A stretch of DNA of 51,998 bases, taken from Bacillota bacterium. Lineage in GTDB: Bacteria > Bacillota > Clostridia > SK-Y3. Within the stretch, counting starts at the first letter, position 1. Each line of letters opens with the position of its first letter. Under the pieces are notes generated by a model. It was not told the DNA's origin. It made no database searches and was given only the letters and a program-made list of their open reading frames with translations. A program made the translations under genes and the position numbers. Location of the stretch: NCBI GenBank assembly GCA_022360955.1, contig JAKSBV010000349.1, positions 1 to 51,998 of the forward strand, written 5' to 3'. Shown piece after piece: positions 17,414 to 26,427 of the stretch.

Positions 17414-19546
17414 ATGAAAGAAAAAGTCACTTTTTATTTTAAAGCATTGATGGAAAAACTAAAGAAAATATCTTTTTTAAAGCATAGGTCATTTAAGAAT
17501 TTTAATTTACCCAATATAAAAGTATTCAACAATATGGGCATCAAACTAAAACTGATTACCTTCTTTATCATTTTGAGCGTCATTCCTTTAATCATTGTTG
17601 GGGTGTTTTCCTATTCCGGCGGAAAGCATACCATTCAAGAAAAGATAGGTGCCTTTTCAGAGAGGCTGGTTGAACAGGTTGCAATCAATATCGATTCAAA
17701 GACCTCCGGGCTGGAACAGATTACAATGCAGCTTATGGCGGATTCTCAATTTGCGGCTTTGCTCCATAAGAAAGAAGCCGAGAGTACGTTTGAGGAGCTG
17801 CAACGCGTGCAACAGATCGAAGCCAAGCTCAATGCGATTGCATTTTCCCATGATGACGTAGACGATGTATTTATTATTGCAGAGGATCGAATCATCGGTG
17901 CTACTGTCATTGAAATAGAGACCCAAGACTATATGGAAAGTCAGGAATTTAGGGATAGTGATGTCTATCGGAAGGTGATGGATGGAGGCGGAAGACCGGT
18001 CTGGATAACACGTGTCAATGGGTCCGATCACAGGATCTATTTAATGAGACGGTTAAATACCTTAAGCGGCAGGGATAGAGAGACGCGCATTATTGTAATG
18101 GGGATTAACAAAGCTGCTTTTAGGCATATCGGAAGAAGTGTAGATTTTGGAAAAGCTGCCACGGTATTGCTATTGGATCGGGAGCAGCAAACCGTCGTTT
18201 TTCAAAGCGTAGAGGGTGATTTGGACAAAGAGGTAGTTGCCTCGGAAGTATTTACAGAGGATAATCAAGCCGGTTTAAAAGAAGAGAAAGGCACGGTATT
18301 TCGAGATAATGCGCTGATATCTTTCAATACCTGTAAAAATGGTTGGAAGTTTGTGTTGAACGTATCTATGGACTCATTAATGAGTGAAATGGGAGATGTG
18401 AGAGACGGTACGATTGTTACGGGGTTGATATGTATTGTGATTGCGGTCGTTCTGGGTACCCTTGTTTCATTAAGTATTTCCCGCCCTGTGAACAATATGA
18501 TGCAGCTGATGAAAAAGGCCGAGCAGGGAGATTTAACGGTTGCATCCGATATAAAGGGTAAAAGTGAAATGGCTCAGCTTGGGAATAGCTTTAATCATAT
18601 GATGCAAAATATCAGAAAACTCATTGCCGATACGCTGCAAACGGGACAAGTGGTGGTAAAGGATACAAGCAGTATGAAAGAAATGTCCCACCAATCTGCA
18701 CGGGCGGCAGAACAGGTAGCCGCGGCCGTGGAAGAAATAGCGAGAGGTGCTACGGAGCAGGCCAAAGAGACGGAAAGCAGCACGAATGTGATTAATCAAT
18801 TGGTGCATAAGATTAATAATGTAGCAGAAAACATCAAAGTGGTGCAAGATGTTACCAACCATACGACAGAAGTGGGCAGCAATGCGGTTGAAACCGTTAA
18901 TACGTTGAATCAGAAAACCGATGAATCCATGAGAATGGCGGACACAATTAAACGTAATATTGACGGGCTCAGCAACAGTGCAAAAGAAGTCATAAAAATT
19001 ATTAAGGTGATTACCAGTATAAGTGAACAAACCAATCTTCTGTCGCTGAATGCGGCAATAGAAGCTGCCAGGGCCGGAGAAGCAGGAAGAGGGTTTGCGG
19101 TGGTAGCGGATGAGATTAGGAAGCTGGCGGCGCAGTCCAAAGAAGCGGCCGAAATGATTAACGGCATTATTATGAATATACAAAATGAAACAAGAACGAC
19201 CGTTGATGTAGTAAACGAAGCAAATGAAATATTTAAGGAACAAGGCATAGCAGTCAATGAGACGGACCGTGCGTTCCAGGGCGTCATAAAATCGATGGGC
19301 TCTATTGCGACACAGGTGGATACGGTCAATACGGCTATCGCCGATATCAATGAAAATAAAGATAAAGCGACACTTGCTATCAGCAGTATAGCCACTGTGG
19401 CTGAGCAAGCAGCGGCAAGCACCGAAGAAGTAATGGCGACCAGTGAAGAACAAACGTCGTCTTCAGAACAATTGGCCGATCTTGCAAAGCAATTAATGGA
19501 TATGGTCAATGAATTGAATCAATCTATGCGCAGATTTCAAATATGA
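17414..19546 (+). CDS. Methyl-accepting chemotaxis protein with extracellular Cache-type sensor
   Basis: This 710-aa chemoreceptor has TM1 at about 44-68 ([20 protein letters not shown]), an extracellular region of about 260 residues with the look of a double-Cache ligand domain, TM2 at about 331-355 ([20 protein letters not shown]), a HAMP linker, and a long cytoplasmic signalling coiled coil. The highly conserved hairpin tip is [19 protein letters not shown], then [18 protein letters not shown] (about 537-575). It would signal through CheA/CheW, which are not in this window. The ATG at 17414 is chosen because GAGGGAG lies just upstream; frames from 17372 or 17396 would overlap the promoter region (TATAAT 17383-17388). 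The ligand cannot be inferred. Confidence 0.93.
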   Translation: MKEKVTFYFKALMEKLKKISFLKHRSFKNFNLPNIKVFNNMGIKLKLITFFIILSVIPLIIVGVFSYSGGKHTIQEKIGAFSERLVEQVAINIDSKTSGLEQITMQLMADSQFAALLHKKEAESTFEELQRVQQIEAKLNAIAFSHDDVDDVFIIAEDRIIGATVIEIETQDYMESQEFRDSDVYRKVMDGGGRPVWITRVNGSDHRIYLMRRLNTLSGRDRETRIIVMGINKAAFRHIGRSVDFGKAATVLLLDREQQTVVFQSVEGDLDKEVVASEVFTEDNQAGLKEEKGTVFRDNALISFNTCKNGWKFVLNVSMDSLMSEMGDVRDGTIVTGLICIVIAVVLGTLVSLSISRPVNNMMQLMKKAEQGDLTVASDIKGKSEMAQLGNSFNHMMQNIRKLIADTLQTGQVVVKDTSSMKEMSHQSARAAEQVAAAVEEIARGATEQAKETESSTNVINQLVHKINNVAENIKVVQDVTNHTTEVGSNAVETVNTLNQKTDESMRMADTIKRNIDGLSNSAKEVIKIIKVITSISEQTNLLSLNAAIEAARAGEAGRGFAVVADEIRKLAAQSKEAAEMINGIIMNIQNETRTTVDVVNEANEIFKEQGIAVNETDRAFQGVIKSMGSIATQVDTVNTAIADINENKDKATLAISSIATVAEQAAASTEEVMATSEEQTSSSEQLADLAKQLMDMVNELNQSMRRFQI

Positions 19547-19571
19547 TGTAGGGTCATAAAACCCATAGAAG

Positions 19572-19628
19572 TGGAGGCAGAACCGCCGGTACATCAAATA
19601 GCAGATGTATCCGGCAGTTCTGCCTCCA
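19572..19628. terminator. Bidirectional terminator between the chemoreceptor gene and ald
   Basis: A 24-bp inverted repeat (left arm from TGGAGGCAGAACCGCCGG, right arm ending CCGGCAGTTCTGCCTCCA) has a short loop and few mismatches. It lies between convergent genes, so it probably ends both transcripts. T-runs are weak. Confidence 0.85.
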
Positions 19629-19648
19629 TTTAGATTTTGGGTATTGAT

Positions 19649-20767
19649 TCAGCCCATCAACTCTTCAGGAGCGGTAAAGGGCATATTAAAACTTTTTGCT
19701 ACTGCTTCGCAGGTGATATGTCCCATATACGTGTTAAGTCCGGATATAAGCGCCCTATCTTCAGCCAGTGCTTTTTTAACCCCCTTATTGGCAATCCGGA
19801 GCAGATAAGGAAGGGTGACATCTGTCAAGGCAAAGGTTGAGGTTCGTGGAACGGCACCGGGCATGTTTGCGACCGAGTAATGGACGACACCATGCTTTTC
19901 ATAACACGGATTATCATGAGTAGTCACCCGGTCAATTGTTTGAACCGAGCCTCCCTGATCAATCGCCACATCCACAATAACCGATCCTTTTTTCATGGTT
20001 TTTACCATGTCTGTTGTTACAACTTTCGGTGCTTTAGCACCGATAATAAGTACGCCGCTGATGAGCAGATCGGCCTTTTTAACCATTTCGGCAATAGTAT
20101 AATCACTACATAACAAAGTGGAAATTCTGCCTAGAAAGATATCGTCAAGATAGGATAAGCGGTTTTTATCAATATCCAGTACGGTAACCCTCGCGCCTAA
20201 TCCGACAGCCATTTTTGCGGCGTTGATCCCTACAATGCCGCCGCCGATAATGACGACCTCCGCCGGAGGAACTCCGGGGACACCACCCAGCAGAATGCCC
20301 ATGCCGCCATTATATTTTTGCAATAAATGAGTGCCGACCTGTACGGACATTCTGCCTGCTACCTCGCTCATAGGAATAAGCAGCGGGAGAGAGCCGTTGG
20401 GAAGCTGTATGGTTTCGTAGGCTATAGCGGTTATTTTTCTTCTGAGCAGTGAGTCGGTAAGCGGCCGGTCGGCTGCCAGGTGAAGGTAGGTAAAAAGGCC
20501 CTGCCCTTCTTTTAAAAGGTCATATTCGCTTGCAAGCGGTTCTTTAACTTTTACAATCATATCCGATTCGTTAAATATATCGGTGTCTTTATTAAGGATG
20601 CGTCCGCCGACCGCAGTATAATCAGCGTCACCAATGCCGCTGCCAAGGCCGGCAGACTTTTCAATAACCACTTTGTGACCTGCGTTTACCAGTGTGTGAA
20701 CACCTGCCGGTGTGATTGCAACTCTATTTTCATTGTTTTTAATTTCTTTTGGGATACCAATGATCAT
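19649..20767 (-). CDS. ald: Alanine dehydrogenase
   Basis: This 372-aa NAD-dependent enzyme interconverts L-alanine with pyruvate and ammonia. Recognisable features: N-terminal [20 protein letters not shown], catalytic-region VKVKEP and YLHLAAD, the Rossmann stretch [22 protein letters not shown] near residue 170, and [20 protein letters not shown]. Length and motifs fit Ald rather than the PntA transhydrogenase family. The ATG at 20767 is preceded on the minus strand by AAAGGATGA. An Lrp/AsnC regulator lies immediately upstream in the same orientation, which suggests that it responds to an amino acid and controls ald. In sporulators Ald supports alanine use and normal sporulation. Confidence 0.95.
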   Translation of the reverse strand: MIIGIPKEIKNNENRVAITPAGVHTLVNAGHKVVIEKSAGLGSGIGDADYTAVGGRILNKDTDIFNESDMIVKVKEPLASEYDLLKEGQGLFTYLHLAADRPLTDSLLRRKITAIAYETIQLPNGSLPLLIPMSEVAGRMSVQVGTHLLQKYNGGMGILLGGVPGVPPAEVVIIGGGIVGINAAKMAVGLGARVTVLDIDKNRLSYLDDIFLGRISTLLCSDYTIAEMVKKADLLISGVLIIGAKAPKVVTTDMVKTMKKGSVIVDVAIDQGGSVQTIDRVTTHDNPCYEKHGVVHYSVANMPGAVPRTSTFALTDVTLPYLLRIANKGVKKALAEDRALISGLNTYMGHITCEAVAKSFNMPFTAPEELMG

Positions 20768-20870
20768 TTTTCATCATCCTTTCAAAGATGTTATATAAAT
20801 TTATGATAGATAAGCCGGTGGGCGCCGTACAATCCGGTCAAAATCAAAAAGACCCGGTGTTCTTGCGCTT

Positions 20871-21323
20871 TTATTCTGTGTGAGGGGTAATGGAATAGTT
20901 ATTTTTGAAGGTGGAGAGTACTATAACGGTTTTGGTTTTACGTACCCCCCGTATGCTTTTCATTCTATTCAGCAGATGTTCAAGTGTAGATGTATTTTCA
21001 GTTATGACCTTCAAAGCATAGTCAAAATCGCCTGCAATATAATGACATTCCAGTATTTCATCTTCTTGCTGAATGCATTCCGCAAATAGATCGGTGTATT
21101 TGGGTCTTTCCAGACTGATAAACATGATAGCGGTGAGTTGTCTTTTGAGATGAACGGGATCGATGATAGCGGTATATTGCTTGATGATACCCGAAGTTTC
21201 AAGTTTTTTGAGTCTATCGCTTACGGCCGGCACCGAAAGGTTAATTTGGCTGCTTATTTCCGAAGCCGTAGTCCGGGCGTTTTTTTGAAGTATTTTTAAT
21301 ATCTTGATGTCTATATTGTCCAT
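20871..21323 (-). CDS. Lrp/AsnC-family transcriptional regulator
   Basis: This 150-aa regulator has an N-terminal winged helix-turn-helix (IDIKILKILQKNARTTASEI, then SVPAVSDRLKKLETSGII) and a C-terminal RAM ligand-binding domain (LTAIMFISLERPKY, CHYIAGDFDYALKV). The start is ATG 21323, 6-7 nt after AGAGGTG on the minus strand; the GTG at 21332 is part of that ribosome site. It is encoded just upstream of ald in the same direction, 103 bp apart, so alanine-responsive control of ald is a reasonable inference. Members bind DNA as dimers or octamers and sense amino acids. Confidence 0.92.
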   Translation of the reverse strand: MDNIDIKILKILQKNARTTASEISSQINLSVPAVSDRLKKLETSGIIKQYTAIIDPVHLKRQLTAIMFISLERPKYTDLFAECIQQEDEILECHYIAGDFDYALKVITENTSTLEHLLNRMKSIRGVRKTKTVIVLSTFKNNYSITPHTE

Positions 21324-21787
21324 ACTTTTCACCTCTTTGCAGATATTTGATTTATACTTTAATTTTACAATAATAAAGAAAAAAATTAAACAAAAAGTGT
21401 GTAATTGCGAAAAAATTAAAGTTATTATCTATCGGTGCTTAAATTATTTTTGAGCTGATGCAGGAGAGAAATAAATCGGCTGAAATTATTAACGCACCCT
21501 CAGTGCAGATGAATCCTCCTCTTTAAATACACCCGACCTCCGGCAATTATATTGACATTCATGGCAAGATAGGATAGGTTATAGATAAATGGCAAGCGGC
21601 AAGGCTCATACAATGTTGCCTGTCGTTTTTTGTTGTAAAAAAAATAGCATTCTACAAAACTAGACGTTTTTCGTGGAAGGATATTCCAGATAAATGTAGA
21701 ATATATATCCTTTGTGGACAAGCTAAAATATACAGAGAAGGAGCGTCGGCGCCGGGACTTAAAAAAACACATACAGGGGGGATATGC
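21324..21787. other. Divergent intergenic region lrp / spoIIA
   Basis: This 464-bp region separates the minus-strand lrp-ald unit from the plus-strand spoIIA operon. The left part is AT-rich and should hold the lrp promoter, but no clear consensus was found. A hairpin with GGCAA/TTGCC and a following T-run lies around 21591-21636. The sigma-H-like spoIIA promoter is at 21676-21702. Confidence 0.5.
21676..21702 (+). promoter_or_regulatory. Sigma-H-type promoter of the spoIIA operon
   Basis: GAAGGATAT (21676-21684) fits the sigma-H -35 consensus RWAGGAXXT exactly, and AGAAT (21698-21702) fits the -10 HGAAT. The spacing is 13 bp against the usual 14. The spoIIA operon of B. subtilis is transcribed by sigma-H, which supports the call. 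Confidence 0.65.
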
Positions 21788-22123
21788 TTGCAGGTAAAAT
21801 TTAAAAAGATGAATAGGCAATTGGTCGTAAAACTTGAAGGTGAATTGGATCATCATACGTCTATAGAAATCAGAGAAAAGATTGACAGGGAAATTAATAA
21901 AAGTCCGATCAAAGATTTGATATTTGACTTTGAAAAGTTGAGTTTTATGGATAGTTCCGGGATAGGTGTGATTATCGGAAGATATAAGCTTATACAGAAG
22001 CGAAACGGAAAAACAGGTTTGGTCAATGCAAATCCACAGGTCATGAGAATTATACATATTTCAGGATTGCATAAGATTATTCCTGTATTCGGTAGTGTAA
22101 ACGATGCCTTAGCACAAATGTAA
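21788..22123 (+). CDS. spoIIAA: Anti-sigma F factor antagonist SpoIIAA
   Basis: This 111-aa STAS-domain protein is the anti-anti-sigma factor. When unphosphorylated it releases sigma-F from SpoIIAB in the forespore. The phosphorylation site is the Ser within FMDSSGIGVIIGRYK at about residues 55-70. Translation appears to start at TTG 21788, 5-6 nt after AGGGGGGAT; the ATG at 21783 is out of frame. It is the first gene of spoIIAA-spoIIAB-sigF, 12 bp before spoIIAB. Confidence 0.95.
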   Translation: MQVKFKKMNRQLVVKLEGELDHHTSIEIREKIDREINKSPIKDLIFDFEKLSFMDSSGIGVIIGRYKLIQKRNGKTGLVNANPQVMRIIHISGLHKIIPVFGSVNDALAQM

Positions 22124-22135
22124 GGGGGAGATGAA

Positions 22136-22591
22136 ATGACTGTTAAAAATGAAATGAAAGTAGAGTTTTTAAGTAAATCCAGCAATGAAAGCTTTGCAAG
22201 AGTAGTTGTTGCGGCTTTTGCATCACAGCTGGACCCGACAATTGAAGAACTGACAGATATCAAAACAGCTGTTTCGGAAGCAGTCACCAATGCCATTATT
22301 CATGGGTATAACTCGGACTTAGGGTATATCAACATTCGGTGCAAGCTCATGGATACCTGTGTAGAAATTATCATTGAAGATGAAGGGGAAGGGATCGAGG
22401 ATATAGAGCTGGCTCGGCAACCGCTGTACACCTCTCAGCCTGAAATGGAACGTTCCGGGATGGGATTTACGGTAATGGAGACATTCATGGATCGTGTTGA
22501 AATTGAATCGGAAAAAGGCAGAGGTACAAGGGTGAAGATGATAAAAGTGATCCCCGGCGTTCATAAATCAAGTAAAATTGTGAAGGACTGA
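22136..22591 (+). CDS. spoIIAB: Anti-sigma F factor / serine kinase SpoIIAB
   Basis: This 151-aa GHKL-type kinase binds and inhibits sigma-F and phosphorylates SpoIIAA. Visible motifs: the N box with [12 protein letters not shown], the G1 box [17 protein letters not shown], and the G2 region [15 protein letters not shown]. The ATG at 22136 follows AAGGGGGAGATGAA. It sits between spoIIAA and sigF in the canonical operon. The sequence looks intact at all ATP-binding elements. Confidence 0.95.
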   Translation: MTVKNEMKVEFLSKSSNESFARVVVAAFASQLDPTIEELTDIKTAVSEAVTNAIIHGYNSDLGYINIRCKLMDTCVEIIIEDEGEGIEDIELARQPLYTSQPEMERSGMGFTVMETFMDRVEIESEKGRGTRVKMIKVIPGVHKSSKIVKD

Positions 22592-22632
22592 GAGGACATA
22601 TACATGGGCGGAACCGGACGGAGGTGAAGATA

Positions 22633-23370
22633 TTGCATGAGGGAATCGACCAAGAAACGCTAGCATTGATTAATCGTGCAAAAGAGGGAGATAAAGAGGC
22701 GCAGGGTCAATTAGTCGAACGCAACATCGGTTTGGTTTGGAGTATTGTGAAAAAATTTCAAAATAGAGGATATGAAGCGGATGATTTGTTTCAAATCGGA
22801 TGTATCGGATTAATAAAGGCGATTAAAAAGTTTGATGAAACATTCGAAGTGAAGTTTTCTACTTACGCCGTACCCATGATTATGGGAGAAATTAAAAGGT
22901 TTATTAGAGATGACGGCATGATTAAAGTAAGCCGGTCGCTCAAAGAAACGGCAAACAGAGCACGGATTGTAAAAGACATGCTAATCAAAAAATTTGGAAG
23001 AGAGCCAACGGTACATGAGATTGCGGCTCAATTAGATATTGAGGTAGAAGATTTGATACTGGCTCTGGAGGCCAATGTTACGCCGGAATCATTGTATGCC
23101 ACATTACATGAAGGTGATAATTCACCGATTTTGTTAATCGATAGAATTGACAGAGGCGTCAATGAAGAAAGCAAAGTGATCAATAGAATTGCCCTTAAGG
23201 AAGTGTTGGATACGCTTAAGCCAAGGGAAAGGCAGATTATTATCTTAAGGTATTTTAAAGAAAAGACACAAACCCAAATTGCAAATATGTTAGGCATATC
23301 TCAAGTGCAGGTATCAAGAATTGAAAAAAGAATACTCAATCAGATGAAGAAGAAAATAAGTGCCGGCTAG
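22633..23370 (+). CDS. sigF: RNA polymerase sigma factor SigF (forespore)
   Basis: This 245-aa sigma factor is the first forespore-specific sigma of sporulation. Region 2 includes GCIGLIKAIKKFDE and FSTYAVPMIMGEIKRFIRDD. Region 4 includes LKPRERQIIILRYFKEK and the helix-turn-helix TQIANMLGISQVQVSRIEKR. The family order after spoIIAB and the DDGMIKVSRSLKE stretch support SigF over SigG or SigE. I choose TTG 22633, 6 nt after GAGGTG; the GTG at 22624 lies inside that ribosome site. A weak stem (AGTGCC/GGTGCT) with eight T residues overlaps the stop codon and may end the operon. Confidence 0.95.
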   Translation: MHEGIDQETLALINRAKEGDKEAQGQLVERNIGLVWSIVKKFQNRGYEADDLFQIGCIGLIKAIKKFDETFEVKFSTYAVPMIMGEIKRFIRDDGMIKVSRSLKETANRARIVKDMLIKKFGREPTVHEIAAQLDIEVEDLILALEANVTPESLYATLHEGDNSPILLIDRIDRGVNEESKVINRIALKEVLDTLKPRERQIIILRYFKEKTQTQIANMLGISQVQVSRIEKRILNQMKKKISAG

Positions 23371-23395
23371 GTGCTTTTTTTTGCGTATTTTTTTT

Positions 23396-23423
23396 AGAAT
23401 ATAAATATTAAATATTTCTAATA
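23396..23423 (+). promoter_or_regulatory. Weak sigma-F/G-like promoter candidate before the spoVA unit
   Basis: AGAATA and TCTAATA are spaced by 15 bp and resemble the sigma-G pattern TGMATA-N15-CATWMTA at 10 of 13 positions. The region is very AT-rich, so the match could be chance, but spoVA operons are sigma-G dependent in B. subtilis. Confidence 0.25.
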
Positions 23424-23560
23424 ATATAATTATAGATAATCAGCTTTAAAATGGGTTATTTTTATTGAACCCAATGAGGATTTTATATTTTAAAATCTGA
23501 ATTTTGTGCGTTTTATCGATATGAGAGGAAGGGTCATTTATTAAGATTTGAGGTGAAAGA

Positions 23561-23719
23561 ATGAATAGAATAACACTTAAAAAAATGATTTTTGTAGTAA
23601 CGACGGTTGTTGTCATCTTACTCATCATAGCATTATGGATGCTAAGTACAAGCAATATCAATGAAAAAATTCCGACAAGAGGTATATTTGTGATGCTGAA
23701 AAATATTGGCAATCGTTAA
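23561..23719 (+). CDS. 52-aa single-pass membrane protein between sigF and spoVAC
   Basis: I do not recognise this 52-aa protein. It has a short basic start (MNRITLKK), one strong hydrophobic segment (MIFVVTTVVVILLIIALWML) and a polar tail (STSNINEKIPTRGIFVMLKN and onward). The ATG at 23561 follows GAGGTGAAAGA at good spacing, and the stop is 43 bp before spoVAC. Its place at the head of the spoVA cluster suggests a forespore membrane role, but that rests on context only. Confidence 0.6.
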   Translation: MNRITLKKMIFVVTTVVVILLIIALWMLSTSNINEKIPTRGIFVMLKNIGNR

Positions 23720-23762
23720 GGTGTTTTTCTGCAGGATCATATCGTTTAATGGAGGAGAGTCT

Positions 23763-24209
23763 ATGGAACAGAACTTTACCCAAAAAGAATATCAAAAATA
23801 TGTACAAAAAAAATCCCCTAATTCGCCGATCATAAAAAATGTGATAATGGCTTTTGTTATAGGAGGATTGATTTGTGTTGTAGGGCAGATTATAAGTAAT
23901 TATTTTAAATCCCGCGGATTAAGCACAGAAGACGTGGCAGGGGCAACAGCCATTTCAATGATATTTTTAGGTGCGCTGCTGACAGGATTGGATATTTATG
24001 ATGGGCTTGCAAAATATGCAGGAGCCGGGACGATTGTGCCTATAACAGGGTTTGCAAATGCAATTGTCTCACCGGCCATGGAGTTTAAAAGTGAAGGTTA
24101 CGTACTGGGAATGGGTGCCAAGATGTTTGTCATTGCGGGACCGGTTCTGGTATATGGTATCACAGCCTCTGTCGTGGTAGGCATTATATTTTTTCTTGTA
24201 GGAAATTAA
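23763..24209 (+). CDS. spoVAC: Stage V sporulation protein AC
   Basis: This 148-aa membrane protein belongs to the SpoVAC/SpoVAEB family. In Bacillus, SpoVAC is a mechanosensitive-type channel in the spore inner membrane that takes part in dipicolinic acid movement. Hydrophobic segments include VIMAFVIGGLICVVGQII and a C-terminal VLVYGITASVVVGIIFFLVG, with the family signature KYAGAGTIVPITGFANAIVS in between. ATG 23763 follows GGAGGAGAGTCT; the longer frame from 23706 has no ribosome site. spoVAD follows after 16 bp. Confidence 0.95.
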   Translation: MEQNFTQKEYQKYVQKKSPNSPIIKNVIMAFVIGGLICVVGQIISNYFKSRGLSTEDVAGATAISMIFLGALLTGLDIYDGLAKYAGAGTIVPITGFANAIVSPAMEFKSEGYVLGMGAKMFVIAGPVLVYGITASVVVGIIFFLVGN

Positions 24210-24225
24210 GTAAGGAGGCAAAAGC

Positions 24226-25248
24226 GTGACAGCAACGAAAAGATTAGGCAAACAGACGGTCAAACTGCAATATCCGCCTTCTATCATCGCAACTGCTGCC
24301 ATTGTAGGTAAAAAAGAAGGGGAAGGTCCGTTATGCAGTTATTTTGACCAAATATTAGATGATGTGTTATGGGGAGAAAAAACATGGGAGAAGGCGGAGA
24401 GTAAAATACTTCGTGAAACAATTATCAAAGCGGTGACAAAAGCACAAAAAACGTTGACAGATATACAGTATATCTTTGCCGGAGACCTGCTTAACCAGTG
24501 CAGCGGCTCCAATTTCGGCGTAAGAGAACTGGAGATACCGTTTTTTGGATTATACGGTGCTTGTTCTACAATGGCGGAGGGGCTTAGTCTGGCAGCAATG
24601 ACAGTTGACGGAGGTTTTGCAGATTATGTGATTGCCGCGACGTCGAGCCATTTTTGCTCTGCGGAAAAACAATTTCGTTTTCCGTTGGAATACGGAGGTC
24701 AGAGGCCCTTAACCGCTCAGTGGACAGTTACAGGTTCAGGTGCCGTTGTTTTAGCAGCGGAGGGGAGTGGACCCTATGTCACCCATATTACCACAGGTAA
24801 AATTGTTGACTTAGGCATCAAAGATGCCAATAATATGGGGGCAGCCATGGCACCGTCAGCCGCCGATACAATTTATACCCATTTTGAAGATACGGGTTTT
24901 ACACCCGATACCTATGACCTCATTATTACAGGGGATCTGGCACAGGTTGGGAAGGATATTACCGAAGAACTTTTACAAAAAAGAGGATGCGATATCAGCA
25001 AACAGTTTACGGATTGCGGACTGAAGATATTTGATAATAAAAAGCAGGATACGCACGCGGGAGGTAGTGGGTGCGGCTGCTCGGCATCGGTCTTAGCCGG
25101 ATATTTGTACAAAGAATTGACACAGGGCCATTTAAACAAAATCCTGTTTTTATCAACGGGCGCATTGATGAGTCCTACGACTTCACAGCAAGGAGAATCC
25201 ATTCCGGGGATTGCACATGCTGTTACGATTCAGAATACATTGGAGTGA
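24226..25248 (+). CDS. spoVAD: Stage V sporulation protein AD
   Basis: This 340-aa protein has a thiolase-like fold. In Bacillus it binds dipicolinic acid during its uptake into the forespore and release on germination. Motifs: AGDLLNQCSGSNFGVREL, FFGLYGACSTMAEGLSLAAM, ATSSHFCSAEKQFRFPLEYG, and GSGCGCSASVLAGYL near the C-terminus. GTG 24226 follows AAGGAGG by 8 nt. The stop TGA overlaps the start of spoVAEB (TGATG), pointing to translational coupling. Confidence 0.96.
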   Translation: MTATKRLGKQTVKLQYPPSIIATAAIVGKKEGEGPLCSYFDQILDDVLWGEKTWEKAESKILRETIIKAVTKAQKTLTDIQYIFAGDLLNQCSGSNFGVRELEIPFFGLYGACSTMAEGLSLAAMTVDGGFADYVIAATSSHFCSAEKQFRFPLEYGGQRPLTAQWTVTGSGAVVLAAEGSGPYVTHITTGKIVDLGIKDANNMGAAMAPSAADTIYTHFEDTGFTPDTYDLIITGDLAQVGKDITEELLQKRGCDISKQFTDCGLKIFDNKKQDTHAGGSGCGCSASVLAGYLYKELTQGHLNKILFLSTGALMSPTTSQQGESIPGIAHAVTIQNTLE

Positions 25249-25607
25249 TGAATTTGGAATTTCTTAAAGCTTTTATCGTTGGCGGTTTGATATGTGCAAT
25301 CGGACAAGTACTTATTGATAAAACAAAGCTAACGCCGGCGAGAATATTAGTGATATTTGTAACATCAGGTGTTATATTGACAGCAATAGGGCTATATGAA
25401 CCGATCGTAAAGTTTGGCGGCGCAGGTGCCACTATTCCTTTGACCGGGTTCGGCTATTCGCTGGCAAAAGGCGCTATGAAAGGAGTAGAAGAATCCGGGC
25501 TATTAGGGGCCTTTACCGGAGGTATCAGCGGAACAGCCGGGGGCATTGCCGGAGCAGTACTTTTTGGGTATCTGATTGCGTTGATCTTTTCCCCTAAGGC
25601 GAAATAG
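25248..25607 (+). CDS. spoVAEB: Stage V sporulation protein AE (SpoVAEB type)
   Basis: This 119-aa integral membrane protein is related to SpoVAC (FIVGGLICAIGQVLIDKTK, then KFGGAGATIPLTGFGYSLAKG) and belongs to the spore dipicolinic-acid channel set. The ATG at 25248 overlaps the spoVAD stop, so the longer in-frame extension from 25071, which lies inside spoVAD, is rejected. A roughly 95-bp G-rich spacer separates it from spoVAEA. Confidence 0.93.
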   Translation: MNLEFLKAFIVGGLICAIGQVLIDKTKLTPARILVIFVTSGVILTAIGLYEPIVKFGGAGATIPLTGFGYSLAKGAMKGVEESGLLGAFTGGISGTAGGIAGAVLFGYLIALIFSPKAK

Positions 25608-25710
25608 GGTAGTGGGGAGTTGGGAGGGGGGAGTGAGGAGGAGTGGTTAGCGGGTGATGGGGAGGGGGGAGTAGGTAGGGGGTGGGGGATGGAGGTGTTT
25701 GAGTGGAGAG
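25605..25710. repeat. G-rich low-complexity tract between spoVAEB and spoVAEA
   Basis: The plus strand is almost free of C and is built from GGGGAGT/GGGTAGT-like units, with many runs of three or more G. It could form G-quadruplex structure in the nascent mRNA. Similar G-rich words occur in the arms at 9.36-9.42 and 14.2/14.6 kb. Confidence 0.7.
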
Positions 25711-26296
25711 AAGGAAAGTGATTTTGGTTACCGACGGTGATACGGCAGCGAAAAAAGCAGTGGAGTCTGCGGCAAAAAATATTGGAGGCCGATGCATATC
25801 TTGCTCCGCAGGCAACCCAACAATCTTAACGGGGGCGGAAATCGTAGAGCATATAAAGACGGCACCCTATGACCCTGTAGTGGTAATGGTAGATGATTGC
25901 GGAGGTGACAGCGCGGGCAGAGGGGAGACAGCGATGGAAACCATTTTAAATCACCCGGATATAGAAACGTTAGGGGTTGTGGCCGTTGCTTCCAACGGAA
26001 AAGATAAGGGCCATATAAAAGTGGATTGTTCTTTTACGAAGGATGGCAAAAGGGTTGAGCACGCAGTTGACAAGTATGGAAATGATACGGTAGCTTCCGT
26101 TATAAAAGGCGATACCTTAAGCGTTTTGAAAAATATGAATGTTCCTATTATTGTCGGCATTGGAGATCCCGGAAAAATGGATGGAAAAGATGATGTCATT
26201 CTAGGTGCGCCTATTACCACTGCGGCATTAAAAGAAATTCTTAAAGTGGGTTCGTCGTCTGGGCTTGGAGGTTCGGAAGAAAAGACAAATCATTAA
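25703..26296 (+). CDS. spoVAEA: Stage V sporulation protein AE (SpoVAEA type)
   Basis: This 197-aa soluble protein matches SpoVAEA of Bacillus: MERRKVILVTDGDTAAKKAV, then GGRCISCSAGNPTILTG, APYDPVVVMVDDCGG, PDIETLGVVAVASN, VPIIVGIGDPGKMDGKDDV and GAPITTAALKEIL. Its molecular role is not established; it is encoded with the SpoVA channel proteins. The GTG at 25703 fits the Bacillus start (MKRRVIIVTDGDEYAK). The ribosome site would be the G-rich GGAGGTG just upstream. A 9-bp terminator follows. The cluster here lacks spoVAA, spoVAB and spoVAF. Confidence 0.92.
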   Translation: MERRKVILVTDGDTAAKKAVESAAKNIGGRCISCSAGNPTILTGAEIVEHIKTAPYDPVVVMVDDCGGDSAGRGETAMETILNHPDIETLGVVAVASNGKDKGHIKVDCSFTKDGKRVEHAVDKYGNDTVASVIKGDTLSVLKNMNVPIIVGIGDPGKMDGKDDVILGAPITTAALKEILKVGSSSGLGGSEEKTNH

Positions 26297-26307
26297 ATGT
26301 TGTTTGC

Positions 26308-26343
26308 AAATAACTAGTTCTGATCAGGATTAGTTATTTTTTT
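26308..26343 (+). terminator. Terminator of the spoVA cluster
   Basis: AAATAACTA pairs with TAGTTATTT around a 14-nt loop and runs into a T-rich tail. Confidence 0.75.
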
Positions 26344-26358
26344 GTTAAATAGTGACGG

Positions 26359-26386
26359 TTGATTTACAATATATGTGTGTTATAAT
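26359..26386 (+). promoter_or_regulatory. Promoter of clpE
   Basis: TTGATT (26359-26364) and a perfect TATAAT (26381-26386) are spaced by 16 bp. Transcription would start near 26393, giving a roughly 119-nt leader. Confidence 0.7.
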
Positions 26387-26427
26387 CATATTAGAGGACA
26401 ATAGGTCATTGGTGGTTCGCAACTAAG

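Noticed and set aside
18533-19453. 306-aa minus-strand open frame
   Set aside because: It is the antisense of the chemoreceptor coiled-coil region, which is unambiguous on the plus strand; no ribosome site was found.
21500-22057. 185-aa minus-strand open frame before spoIIA
   Set aside because: Its N-terminal part is antisense to spoIIAA, it crosses the sigma-H-type promoter, and no motif is recognisable.
25605-25710. Possible TRAP target because of about 16 (G/T)AG triplets
   Set aside because: Spacing between triplets varies from 0 to over 10 nt instead of the regular 2-3 nt of TRAP sites; better explained as a G-rich low-complexity tract.
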